The position numbers and the translations under genes were made by a program. 64,000 nt of DNA from Anthonomus grandis grandis. Taxonomy: Eukaryota; Arthropoda; Insecta; Coleoptera; Curculionidae. Below, in pieces: positions 10,200 to 20,659 of this stretch. The notes beneath the pieces were generated by a model, which worked only from the letters and a program-made list of their open reading frames with translations, had not been told where the DNA came from and ran no database searches. The stretch lies in contig NC_065567.1 in the NCBI RefSeq assembly GCF_022605725.1, positions 36,187,127 through 36,251,126 on the forward strand, read 5' to 3'. Positions within the stretch are counted from its first letter, which is position 1. Every line of letters starts with the position of its first letter.

Positions 10200-12990
10200 A
10201 AAATGAAAGAATAATGGCGAAAGAATAATGGGAGGATGAGCACTTTTTTACCCTGAGTCTACTTCAAAAGCGGATGAACCACTACAATGGTCAACAGCAT
10301 AAGGATGTAGATGGCAAAGGATAACCGCTACATTAAAGATCCTACGGGATAGTGCTAGTAGTAGCATCATCTATGGCAATGCTCAGGATTAAATATTATA
10401 ATTTCGGAGTACGTCTCCCGTTTGGATCTTCGGGGAGATAGTTATGAGTGACCGTAGAAAGAAAACAGTACAACCGTAGAAAAAGAAAGAAAAGAAATAG
10501 TACAATGTACTTGAAATATTAAGACCATAGCAAAAGCAGAAAATAATGTCATCCAAGAAATAAAGACATAATAATAATTAAAGACATAATGGGAATAAGT
10601 GATATGAGATGGTATAGACAAAGAAGAAGTCACAGTATTCTATTCGGGGACATCATATGGAAATCTGGAATGTGGAGTTGGAATATTAGTTGCAAGATAT
10701 AGTGGCTGATGTGTGTCTAATGTTGGACAGAGGTATGCTACTCCGAGTAAAAGCTCATCCTATAAATATGAACGTAGTCCAAATCTACGCCCCCACTGCA
10801 GGCAAAGAAGAAGAGGAAGTTGAGGAAGTCTCTACCAAAACATAGAAGACGTAATTCAACGACTCTTAAAATAAAATAAATGTCGAAATGGGCGATTTTA
10901 ATGCCAATTTAGGAGTGGAGTTGAAAACAGCTTTTATTGGATCGTTTGGATTAGGACAAAGAAATAATAAAGAAAGCAGGCTTGAGACAATTGAAGAAAA
11001 CAAAAAATTAGTAGTTCTAAACACATTTTATAAATTGCCAAAAAGAAAACTATATACATGAAAGTCGCCAGCTGATACACCTAGTAACATTCTTAGTACC
11101 CAAATTGACTATATGTTAGTTAACAAGAAGTTCCGATCTGCTTTAATTTCATTAAAACTTATCCTGTGGTGGACATGAATTATAAATAAATAAATATAAA
11201 TATATATCTCTAAATATTACTCCTAAAAAAAATATTACTTAATATGGCGTAACGGCTTTACAATAACCTCTAGTAGAACAGAAAGCAACCGAAAACGATC
11301 ACGCAAAATTAAAAAATTAAAAGAGGTGAATGGCATGCAGATGGAGATTAACGAATTCACCAAGAAACTAGATTCAATAAAGAAAGAATTTTTAAAACCA
11401 GAAAAGAAGACTAGATAGAAATCTTGGATGACCAGTGAAATTTTAAAACAAATGGAACAGAAAAGAACACATAAAACTAATGAAGAAGAGTACAAAAAGA
11501 TCCAGACATAGACCAAGAAAAATATTAGAGAAGCCAAAGAAAAAGAAGCAGCAGAGAGATGCGTAGAAATAGAAACACTACAAGCCGTCACGACAACTTT
11601 AACCTATACAAAAAATTAGAGAGGTAACTGGAACCTGTAAAAAGTGACAAGTCATAAAGGTCATAGAGAAATGGAAACATTATCATTGAAAAACATGATC
11701 TGAAAAACCGGTGGAAGAAAAGCTTTTAGACTTATTGTCGGAAGCTACAGGTCCACCCATATCAATTCAGGTAGAAATAGCAATAAATCAAATGAAAAAC
11801 AAAAAGGCACAACATAGATGCTGAATTTCTGAAGTTGTTGGATGATGAAGGAATAGCCTGGACCGACATCTTCAATAGAATTTATAACTCTGGAAATATC
11901 CCTATAAAAATGGCTGCAATCAGAATTTATAGCATTGTCCAAAGAACCTGGAGCAAAGGCATGTCTTTGCTATTAGAAATATTGGAGCATCAGTCTGATA
12001 AGTCATATGCTACAATTGTTTCTTAAATCATCTATAGAAAAACTTAAAACAAATATCCGAAAACCAATTTGGTTTTATAAATGCAGTCGGAATAAAAGAC
12101 ACACTCTTTGGAATTCAATTTCTAATTCAGAGATGCCGGGACGTCAACTGTGATATATGCGCATGTCTAATCGATTATGAAAAAGCATTTGATGCCGTTC
12201 AATATCATAATATGATCAGTATCTTGGAAGAGTCTAGCTTCGACCATAAAGATATCAGATTATTTTCAAATCTCTACTGGAATCAGACAGCAGAATTGAT
12301 GGAGCTCGAACGCAATAGGTAAAAATACAGCGTGAGGTCAGACGGGGATATGTCATTATCATTTTGAACGAAGTCAGACTTAATAATTCAATACGCCGAC
12401 GATACCATGGTAGCAGATACATTGGAAGCACTGAAAAGATGGACTATATCGCGTAGGACAGTCAACAATATCATATGAAATGAAGATCACCTATATGTCT
12501 ACGGAACTCAAATTAAACCTGTTCAAAAATATTGGTACCTTGGAACCGTCATAAAAGAACAACAGTGTAATAATAAAATAAAATATCGAATAGGAAAACC
12601 AAGGAAGGTATTCACAAAATGAGTGCCATCTTTAAAAGTGACAACATATATCTTGAAAGGAAAGTAAGGAACTTATGATAATATTGGACATATCTATAAT
12701 AATAATAATCTTGGACACTCACAGAAGCCACTAATGAAAATCTGGAAGTATTTGAGATATGGCTGTATAAGAGAATGCTTAGAATTACAAGCATAGAAGT
12801 GCTAAGAAGAAAGAAAAATATATAACAGTCATGTACACCATTAAAAAAAGAAAACTAGAATACCTGGGGCATGTCATGAGTAATAAAGATGGATACTTCC
12901 TACTGCAAACCATAATACAAAAGGTGTTGTGTAAAAGAGGGTCCGGAAGAAGAACGTGATGGTTGCGGAACTTGGTTTGGGAAAAGCTCA
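10200..12990 (+). pseudogene. RTE-like LINE, endonuclease plus reverse transcriptase, heavily decayed
   Basis: Pieces in three frames follow the order of an RTE-type ORF. QIYAPT near 10785, MGDFNANLG near 10890 and LNTFYKLPKRKLYT to QIDYMLVNKKFRSA near 11020-11140 are the apurinic-like endonuclease. A connecting region has SEILKQMEQKRTHKTNEEEY. The RT is seen as QFGFI near 12065, CLIDYEKAFDAVQYHNMISI near 12165-12220, DIRLFSNLYWNQTAELM, IIQYADDTMVAD near 12385 (YADD intact), a YLGTVI block and a PGACHE/GHVMSNKDG-like C-terminal region. The block RGVRQGC..SP is degraded. It encoded endonuclease and RT for target-primed copying, but stops are frequent. Confidence 0.75.
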
Positions 12991-13240
12991 GTAGAACTGT
13001 TCTGTTCCTGAAAGTCGACCTCGGTGACACCGTGGGCAAATGTTCACGATGCGATCGTGTGGGCTCAGGTTCGAATCCTGGCATGGGGATGGTTGTTTGT
13101 GTTTGTCTTTACAAAAAAATCAGGCAGTCGATAAACACGACTCGAGTCCACTTGTGATTCGGAGCCCACATTAAATTGTAGGTCCATAAGAAATCAACTA
13201 ATATCCGAAACCGATAGGTACCTGAAGAAGAAGATATTGA
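12990..13240 (+). mobile_element. Candidate tRNA-derived SINE
   Basis: A perfect Pol III B-box, GGTTCGAATCC, lies at 13068-13078 inside a T-arm-like stem (CAGG/CCTG). About 35 bp upstream TGGGCAAATG resembles an A-box. The tRNA-like head is followed by a unique GT-rich body and an AAGAAGAAGAT stretch near 13230. It sits at the tail of the RTE-like LINE, the kind of partner whose machinery SINEs use. I cannot assign the parent tRNA, and no clean target duplication is visible. Confidence 0.5.
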
Positions 13241-13329
13241 TTTTATGAGGGATCGGGAGGGGTGATCATTGACAATGCATGCAAATATATTAATGGTGTT
13301 AGGCATTTGTCGTTGTTTGTATGTCATTA

Positions 13330-13871
13330 AGGGATTTGAAATATTTGCGCATATTTTTAGGCATATAAAGTAATCTTTGATTTTATTTCACGTATTTGAC
13401 GTAATTGTGATGTTTTATTTATATGTTTTCACTGCGGACAGTTAGTCGTTATTTTTGGTTTTGAATGGATTGGAATAAATGTTTTAGTTTTTCCAGCCTT
13501 TTGGAGTAGCTTTCGAGGTCTCACAGGCATTTAAAGTAATTTTTCGTTTTATTTTAGGCATTTAATGTAATTTTTGGTTTTCCAGAGATTGGAATTTTTT
13601 TTGCGTTTACCAGGTTTTTAGAGAAGTTTTTTTATGAGCTTTAACTATTTGCCGACATGTGTACGTCCTCTAAAAATTGTAAATATTTCGCCATATTTTT
13701 TAGGTATTTCAAGTAATTTTTCATTTTATTTGACGCATTTCACTTTATTTTTTACGTTGGTTAATAAATTAATAATATTTTTTTGGTGTTCAGGCTTTTT
13801 GAGTAGCTTTCGATGTCTCCCAGTCATTAGACGTAATTTTCATTTTTTCAAGCAATTGAATATTGTGTGTG
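13330..13871. repeat. Degenerate AT-rich tandem-like repeat, left half
   Basis: The words GGCATTTAAAGTAATTTTT, CATTTTATTTGACGCATTT and CAGGCTTTTTGAGTAGCTTTC recur with variation every 30-60 bp. The same words recur at 18970-19560. The field was split by the mariner that occupies 13872-18967. No coding potential is seen. Confidence 0.6.
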
Positions 13872-14921
13872 CAGTGTGTCTACGCTAAAGTGTTCCCACC
13901 ACCATACATTTTTTGTTTTTTAACCTATTATCAAAAAAAAATTTATAGGGCTCGACAAACACTTTTTGGGTATATGCCAAATTAGTTCCAGGGTTGTACT
14001 TATGGGTAATAATTATTGACCTTCAAAGGAAGTAAAATTTTAGGAATAGGGCATTTAAAAAAATATATATTGGAATCTTAATCAGTATCATCCAAAACCC
14101 TTCTGTACAAATTTTTACTCCTCTAATGTACAAGGTAGCCGAATAAAATCGTACTAATTTTAATACAAAATCGTTAAATAGATCCATTTGTCGGGCCACC
14201 CTGTATTTGGTGTCGTTGACTTTTTTGTTTAAAATGCCTTTCGTTTGACAAATAAACTTCAGGTCTGATAATAATGTCGTAAAATGTAAGAGAGAACTTT
14301 AAAAAAATATTTTTGCGTTTAATTTTAATACAAATTTTGTTACAATAATGCCTGGCTATACTGTTAAAAGTTGAAGTTATATAATTGGTAGGATTAGCAA
14401 TTGTAGTTTCAAATGAATTCAATCGGTGACTTCCTGGAGCACAAATTAACCACAACACGGTTGCTAAAATTAATAGATACTTTGATCAGCATGAAAGCAT
14501 TACAAATGCAAAATAACCCCCTTGTCAACGTCGTCGACCAAGAAGGGATGAATAAATTGTTAACTTCTTTAGAGATAAGATCGAGCCTAAGAGATGCTGC
14601 CCAAAATTTAAATGCATCAAAAAGTTGGCTGTCCAAAGTTTAAAAAAAAAAGAATGTAAAACCTTTCACACCAAAGTACCTACATACTCTGGAAGAAGCA
14701 GATTCAAATGCCCGATTAGATTATTGCCTGTGGTTACAAGGGATATCAAAAGATATCTTGTACACGGATGAAGCCACATTTACTACCAACGGGGCGTAGT
14801 TTCATCACAAAACATTAGGATGTGGAGTGAGAACAATACAAATTGGTTTTTCGGTAATTGGGTAGTAGAATTTAAAAGGCAGTATTCTTTTAAAATAAAT
14901 GTCTTTTGTGGCATATTGAAG

Positions 14922-15446
14922 TCCTATGGTCTGAACCTTTGGTGCGATGCTCAAATTACGAGACAGTTTTACCACGGGATTGGACCTTTATCCCTGTTAA
15001 GAATGTTATTTTGATTTTTGAATATTGCTACACTTTCGTATGCATCTAATTTTCTATTGTTATTAACTGGTTAAAGTAATTTAAGTTGTCTATCCCTACA
15101 AAGTGACCAGTATTTAAAACATGTTCGGCCACACTTGACTTTTCAACTCTTCCATATTTTACATGAGCTACATGTTCTTTAAATCTGACATTAATTGATC
15201 TTCTGGTTTGTCCTATGTACTTTTTATCACAATCGTTGCAAATAATCTCATAGATCCCAGACTTTTCATTGGTCTTTATTTTATCTTTTGGGTTTTCTAA
15301 AAGATTTCGTAACTAGTTTAGTATTTTGGTAATAAAAGTTAAAAGTTTTAAGTTTTAATCTTCTCCCGAAAATGCTAACATCTTTAGCGAAACACGTGTC
15401 GAGAGTAAAAATAAAAAGTTAGTGCTAAAACTGTCTCGTGATTTGT
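14922..15446 (-). mobile_element. 5'-truncated Penelope-like element with 9-bp target duplication
   Basis: The insert is flanked by ATATTGAAG at 14913-14921 and 15447-15455, and it splits a transposase reading frame that joins in frame across it. Near the ends lie an inverted pair, TACGAGACAGTTTTACCAC (about 14957) and GTGCTAAAACTGTCTCGTG (about 15423-15440), as in the inverted terminal arrangements of Penelope-like elements. A CGAAACACGTGTCG motif near 15387-15400 resembles the end motif often found on these elements. Confidence 0.75.
15046..15309 (-). pseudogene. GIY-YIG endonuclease domain of a Penelope-like element
   Basis: The minus strand encodes SGIYEIICNDCDKKYIGQT, then RRSINVRFKEHVAHVKYGR and SSVAEHVLNTGHFVG, ending at a stop near 15046. 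The GIY and YIG tripeptides, the downstream Arg and the EH pair match the endonuclease that follows the RT in Penelope-like proteins, where it nicks the target DNA. The upstream linker (NLLENPKDKIKTNEKS) is open, but the RT itself is absent because of 5' truncation. Confidence 0.8.
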
Positions 15447-15594
15447 ATATTGAAGGATAAAATTATCGGTCTGTTTTTTTATGAAAACCTAACTTTACAA
15501 ACTGATTTTTCGAATACCCTCGACAAACTTTCATTAGAATATCTTCAAAACTTGCATTTACAAATGGATGGGGCACCAATTCATAATGCAGGGA

Positions 15595-18310
15595 TTTTTT
15601 TTTTATGGTAAACACAAGCACAAGAGGAAAGTCCTATGTCACTCTTGAAGTGGTGCTTGCGCGAAGATATTTGTGGGCATTTATCTTGAATCGCTGTAGG
15701 TTGTATGCGTCGGGAAGTATGTGAGGTGGAAGCCCGTTCCACAAAGAAGATGTTCTCCAGATGAATGAGTGCCGATACAGCGACGTCCTTGGGGTAGGCA
15801 GGTGGACTCGATGTTGATGAGCCGCAACTGCTAGACGCGTCCTTCTTGCCGGAGCAGCCCTGGGTGGAATCAGGCCTGCCAGCTCAGAGGAGCACTTACC
15901 GTGATAATAACGGTAGAATAAACAGAGATCAGCCACCTTTCTCCTGTGCTCCAGACTATCCAGACTCCTTGTCAGTTCTGATTTGCCGATAAGACGAATA
16001 GCTCTCTTCTGTATAGAGTCCAGCAGTTTTAAACTATGCTTGGGTGCAGAGCTCCAGACATGCGAGCAATATTCACGGGAAGGGCGTATTTGAGCCTTAT
16101 AAAGAGTCAGCAGCTGTGTATACAGTTTTTCCGTTTTGAAAAGCACTCGGAGTTCTTTGGAAGCCGCCCTGGCGACCTCGGTAACGTGGTCATGCCAGGA
16201 CACACTGTTGGTGACCTCGACTCCTAGAAAATGTAAAGATGATTTCATTGGCAATGTTTTCCCTGCCTTAACCAGCTCCGGGCCACCAAGGTTAGTCTTC
16301 ATCGTAAATACTGCAGCCTGCGTTTTTTTAGCGTTAAAATTGACCAGATTGTTACCGCCCACTCCAAGATTGCTCTAATATCGTTGTTGGTTGAAGCTAC
16401 TTGTTGCTGCCTAAGGTTCTGAGAACTTGCGGCTGTCGTTGGTTTGGCGGACTTAAATGTGGAAATAAGTGCGCTATCGTCCGCAAAGCTGTAGATTGGA
16501 TTGACAGTGGTTCCTAGCAAATCGTTGATATAAATCAAGAAAAGGGTGGGGGATAGAATGCATCCTTGAGGGACTCCAGCGTTAATGTTAAATTTGTCGG
16601 AAAGGTATCCATCGACGGCTACTTGGATTGTTCGTTGTTCAAGAAAACTTTTGATCCAATTCAATAATGAGTTTTGTATGCCGATTGAGGAGAGCTTGGT
16701 TAGTAGTCCCTCATGCCACACTCTGTCAAATGCCTTGGAAATGTCAAGAGCGACTGACCGGGACTCGCCGTGCTTCTCCATGGCCTCTGTCCACAAGTGT
16801 GTGACGTAAGCCAGAAGATCGCCGGTGGATCTAAGCTATCGGAAGCCGTATTGATGATCGCTGATTAATCCAGATGATTCCAGATATCTTAACAGTTGTT
16901 GGTTGACTGCTTTCTCCATAATCTTCGATATTACTGGAACTAGTGCAATCGGGCGGAATTGCACGCGAAGAGTTTACCCAGTATGTTGGCTTTTTCCCTT
17001 GCTGTTACCGCGATAGAACCATCATCTGCTGTTAGGGGTGGCAAGGCCGACATAGCAAATCCTTGACTAACGGCTTTCGATACCGACCAGAAAGATCTTG
17101 TTCCATTTGGGCAGTTTAGCAGTTTGTTTTTGATCCTGTTGTTGTGACTCTCTTTGCATTAATCAATAATTTGCTTGCAGCTATTTCTGGAGGCTAAAGA
17201 GTTCCTCCGATTTTCGATGGAAGGACGTTGACGCCATTTGCGGTATGCTGCGTTTTTAGTGTTTACTGCCTTTTTGCAATTCAGGTTGAACCATTGCTTG
17301 TTGTTTGATCCGCATTTAGTAGAAAAAGGGATATAAGCTTCCATTCCTGCCAAGATCGTCTCTGTAATTTGGTTTGCACATTCTGAGATGTTATTGGTTC
17401 TGAAGCAGACTTCTTTCCAAGGGAATGAGCAATAAAATTCCCGAAGATGGTTCCACTCTGCTGAGTTATAGTACCATACTTTCCGCGGCATCGGAGGATC
17501 CTGCGTTTTAACCTCCAACTGGCAAGAGACTGTTATCAATTTGTGGTCCGATGTTCCTAGGGGGGCATGTACTGATACAGTGTACGAGTCAGGGTCTGAA
17601 GCCAAGACCAGATCGAGGAGACTCGCGAACTCGCCGTCTCGATCGGGGATTCTGGTAGGTTCCTCCACAAGCTGCGTAAGCCCGCATATGGTGACAAATA
17701 GCTCAGCTTCTCATCCTTCATCGTCGTTCTTGTTGCAGAAGCGCAGCCAGTTGGTATTGTGAACGTTAAAATCACCCATGACGATGATTTCTGCGCTTGG
17801 GTGGTCAATTTGCAGATGGTTAATGCAATCAACCAGGTTCAAAAAGCGCTGTCTATATTGGGTGTCGCTTGGTGGTCTGTAGATACACCAGATAAATTTC
17901 GTGGCACCACTGGCTATTATTTTGAACCACATGACGTCGAAGTACGCAGGTATAAGCGTTTCCTCCCGCTGGCAACTCAAATCGTTCTTGACAAATACTG
18001 CCAATCCAAAGTTTAGTCGAAATCAGGTGTGTAGATCGTATCCAGGATAAATAAAATGAACATTTGTTGTTGAAGGTTTCACTTTTGTTTCTGCCAATGC
18101 AAGAATGTGAGGCTTATTTGATTGCAGGTGTTGGTGTACTGCATTAATATTGGTGTTTAGGCCTTTGATGTTGCAGAAATTGATTTTTAGGCTTTTAGAT
18201 CCGCCTGATAGACCTCCCCGACCACAAAGTCCTATGTGGTGGTATTGAACCGGGCGATGCAAGTGGAAAACATCTACCACCAAAGGGGTTGCTAGAAATT
18301 GGCTCATTCA
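15595..18310 (-). mobile_element. LINE inserted in the mariner transposase, poly-A tail on the minus strand
   Basis: The 3' end is marked by a run of T on the plus strand at about 15595-15604, that is a short poly-A tail of a minus-strand element. The 5' end stops abruptly near 18310 inside the endonuclease ORF leader, suggesting 5' truncation. It separates the QMDGAPIH block from the C-terminal FYLWG block of the host transposase. I could not define a clean target duplication. Confidence 0.75.
15634..18307 (-). pseudogene. LINE ORF2 (Jockey/CR1/I-type): endonuclease plus reverse transcriptase
   Basis: Reading from 18307: LKINFCNIKGLNTNINAVHQ and HILALAETKVKPS open the endonuclease, followed by FIWCIYRPPSD, IIVMGDFNVHNTNWL and LGTSDHKLITV. 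A connector has WRQRPSIENRRNSLASRNS. The RT shows VALDISKAFDRVWHEGLL, GVPQGCILSPTLFLIYINDL and SFADDSALI (catalytic Asp pair intact). The C-terminus has PSREYCSHVWSSAPKHSL and LPDAYNLQRFKINAHKYL. Breaks occur near 18020, 17705, 17158, about 16950-16800 and at the 16362/16299 overlap. It is one of the better preserved LINEs here. I cannot settle the clade from the sequence alone. Confidence 0.8.
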
Positions 18311-18969
18311 AAATTCCCCCAATACGTAGATCGAAAGAAACAGTCCTCTCCTAGTTTTTACTTATGGGGTACCTTTAAAAATAAAGTATACGCCAATGAA
18401 CCTCAAACACAAGAAGCACTTTGTGTTTTACTGTAGCTTGCAGGAGCATAGCGCAAGAAGAGTTGAAAAGTGCATTCGAAAATTCGGTGGACATATCGAA
18501 ATGAACGTTTGTTGTTATTGAGTTGTTACTAAGCTTTCCTGTATTCTTGTGTTTACAATAAAGATGTTAATGAATTTCTGAATAGTTGTTTTAAACGAAA
18601 AAACCAACGATACCTAGCACAGGATGGCCCGACAAATGGGTCTAATTATTAATGATTTTTATTAACATTAATACCATTTTATTCGGACATCCCTGTACAT
18701 CAAAAGGGTAAAAATTTGTACAGGAGGGTTTTTGGTAACGCTGTTTCAGATTCAGTTGAAATTTTTTTCTATAAAATGCCCTAATAAGTATTTTCTAAAA
18801 TTTGACTCCCTTTGAAGCCCTATAATTACCTATAAGTACGAGCCTGTAACTATTTTCGTATATTCCCAAGAAGTGTGTCGAGTCCTATTAAAAATTTTTT
18901 TTTTTAGAAAATCGGTTAAAAAATAAACATTTTATGGGGGTAAGGACACATTAGGGTGGACAAACCGTA

Positions 18970-19560
18970 CTTAAATGACTGAAAATATTTTTGGTATATT
19001 TTTTAGGCATTTAGAAATTGGTAATATTTTTTTCATTTTTAGGCTTTTTTTTCGTTGTTTGCACTTTTGAGGTAATTTTCTATGCCTTCCAGGCATTTGC
19101 TCTGATTTTTGGTTTTCAGGAACGGGAAATATTTTTTCGGGTTTTACAGTTTGGTATAGCTTTTGATATCCCTTAAATATTTGACGTAATTTTTATATGT
19201 TCAAGCAATTAGACATGCTTAAATGCCTGCAAAAATTTGTATATTTTTTCGGCATTTAAAGTAATTTTTCATTTTATTTGAAGCATTCAACATAATGTAA
19301 AATATGTGCAATATTTTTTCATATTTTCAGGCTTTAGGAGTCATTTTTAGGCCTGTGATATCATTGAAAGTTATTCCCTAAAGACCTTGTCTTAACCATT
19401 GAATTTTGCAGGCATTTTAAGTAATTTTTTACTATGTTCCAGATATTTTTTTTCTTATAAATATAAATATTGAGAATAATATTTTATTTTATTTCAGGCT
19501 TTGAGAGAATTATTTTTTCACCATTTTTGTCTTCTAGGCCTTAGTGACCTTGGGATTATC
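18970..19560. repeat. Degenerate AT-rich tandem-like repeat, right half
   Basis: Continuation of the repeat field at 13330-13871, sharing GGCATTTAAAGTAATTTTTC, CATTTTATTTGA, CAGGCTTT and CAAGCAATTAGAC words. It resumes right after the mariner end, so the two halves were once contiguous. Confidence 0.6.
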
Positions 19561-20560
19561 CTATTATATATAGAAAATAAATAAACTAATTTAAGAAAGT
19601 TATTTTTTGTAATACCTATAATAGAGTTAGCTTAACAATTCACTTCATATTGTGCACAGTTTATATTATTATTATATCCTCCTTCCTCACTAAGTAGCTA
19701 ATACAAAAGAATAGGGTTCGGATTGTAAAGACCTTGCGTTAAGACTTGTTAACAAATAGAGTAAATGTTATTGTCACTGTCCGTTATAATGATTTCAAGT
19801 ATCTCGCTAAGCAGGCTGTCATATAATTGTGTTATTTTTTCAATTTTTATTAATTAAAATGCCCATATTTGGGGGCTATTCCTAAACCTTCGTTTACTAA
19901 AATAATGTTATAGTAAAAACAATAAAAAATATAGTTTTCAATACTCGGTTATAGTACGTTACTCTATGCCGGATTTGTGTTTCACATGGAATTTCCAACT
20001 TATAATTCGTTTGTAATGAGGTAAGTTATCACATAGTACTTATAACTATAAATTGTAACAGTGTTTGTAGATTTGTTCACACTGGTATGGTGAAATTTTT
20101 ATAGCGGTAATTTGTTATAGCACCTAAGACTTTCATAAAATAAAAACTAGTTAACGTATAGGAAACTTTCGTTTTACGCAGTTAGTCTCAAGTATCTTGA
20201 AAAGTAATTTAAAAGCTCTTTTTAGTATGACATTTATTGTGTGCGTTAGCGATCAAATTTTATAGCATTGGCTTAAACCAAGTAGCCTGGATCTTATTGT
20301 TACTTTACCTTAATGATTATTGCACGTTTGTCTTACTAATCCCTATTACGACTTAATTTTTTAGGAATGAATATACATGACATCTCTGGTTAGAATTAAA
20401 CAAATAGATTTTTTAGTAAATGTATCACTGGAAAAATTTAAGTTTTCAGCACAAAGTAGCCAGATTTGAAAGTCAAAAGAAACTATGCTAGCATTTCCAT
20501 TCAATAGGAAATATCCCAGCTTTTTAATTCTCCTGTGGTTATCTAACTTTCTTTCAAAAT
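19561..20560. other. No supported feature
   Basis: AT-rich sequence without recognisable coding motifs, TIR ends or repeats that I can name. Confidence 0.4.
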
Positions 20561-20590
20561 CTCAACTCGGTTCTACTGTTAGTAGGAGGT

Positions 20591-20657
20591 AGTTGAAGAC
20601 TCCTTTGCTTCTATAAGAAGCAAAGGAGTCTTCAACTATTAAAGGAGTCTTCAACTT
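20591..20657. repeat. Perfect 21-bp hairpin with a third tandem copy of one arm
   Basis: The arm AGTTGAAGACTCCTTTGCTTC (20591-20611) is followed by the loop TATAA and its perfect complement (20617-20637). A partial third copy, AAAGGAGTCTTCAACTT, follows at 20641-20657. The outer flanks GGAGGT and CTTCCTCC extend the inverted symmetry to the third copy. Confidence 0.9.
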
Positions 20658-20659
20658 CC

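Larger units (their letters stand above)
14413..18520 (+). pseudogene. Mariner-type transposase interrupted by two insertions
   Basis: N-terminal part: RSSLRDAAQNLNASKSWLSK (HTH) at about 14578-14640, then ILYTDEATFTTNGA near 14755-14797 (first catalytic Asp) and FKINVFCGIL at 14890-14915. The Penelope-like insert follows. Reading resumes at 15456 with DKIIGLFFYENLTLQ and LHLQMDGAPIHNAG (second Asp). The LINE then interrupts, and the C-terminal part follows from about 18310 (IERNSP-like, FYLWGTFKNKVYANEPQT near 18355-18410). Internal stops are present even outside the insertions. The exact Asp spacing cannot be read because of the second insertion. The relation to IS630-Tc1-mariner is clear. 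Confidence 0.75.
13872..18967 (+). mobile_element. Mariner-type element with about 340-bp TIRs, carrying two nested insertions
   Basis: The left arm (13872 to about 14225) and right arm (about 18600 to 18967) are inverted copies with shared landmarks such as GGGCTCGACA/GGACTCGACA, AAATTTTTAC, TTGTACAGA and GGCCCGACAAATGG. The right end is flanked by TA at 18968-18969; the left flank reads TG, probably a mutated TA. Removing the Penelope-like insert (525 bp plus 9) and the LINE (about 2.7 kb) leaves about 1.85 kb, a sensible size for a long-TIR mariner. Confidence 0.8.

Noticed and set aside
13060..13085. Functional tRNA gene suggested by the perfect B-box
   Set aside because: No full cloverleaf with acceptor stem can be drawn around it, and a SINE-like body follows.
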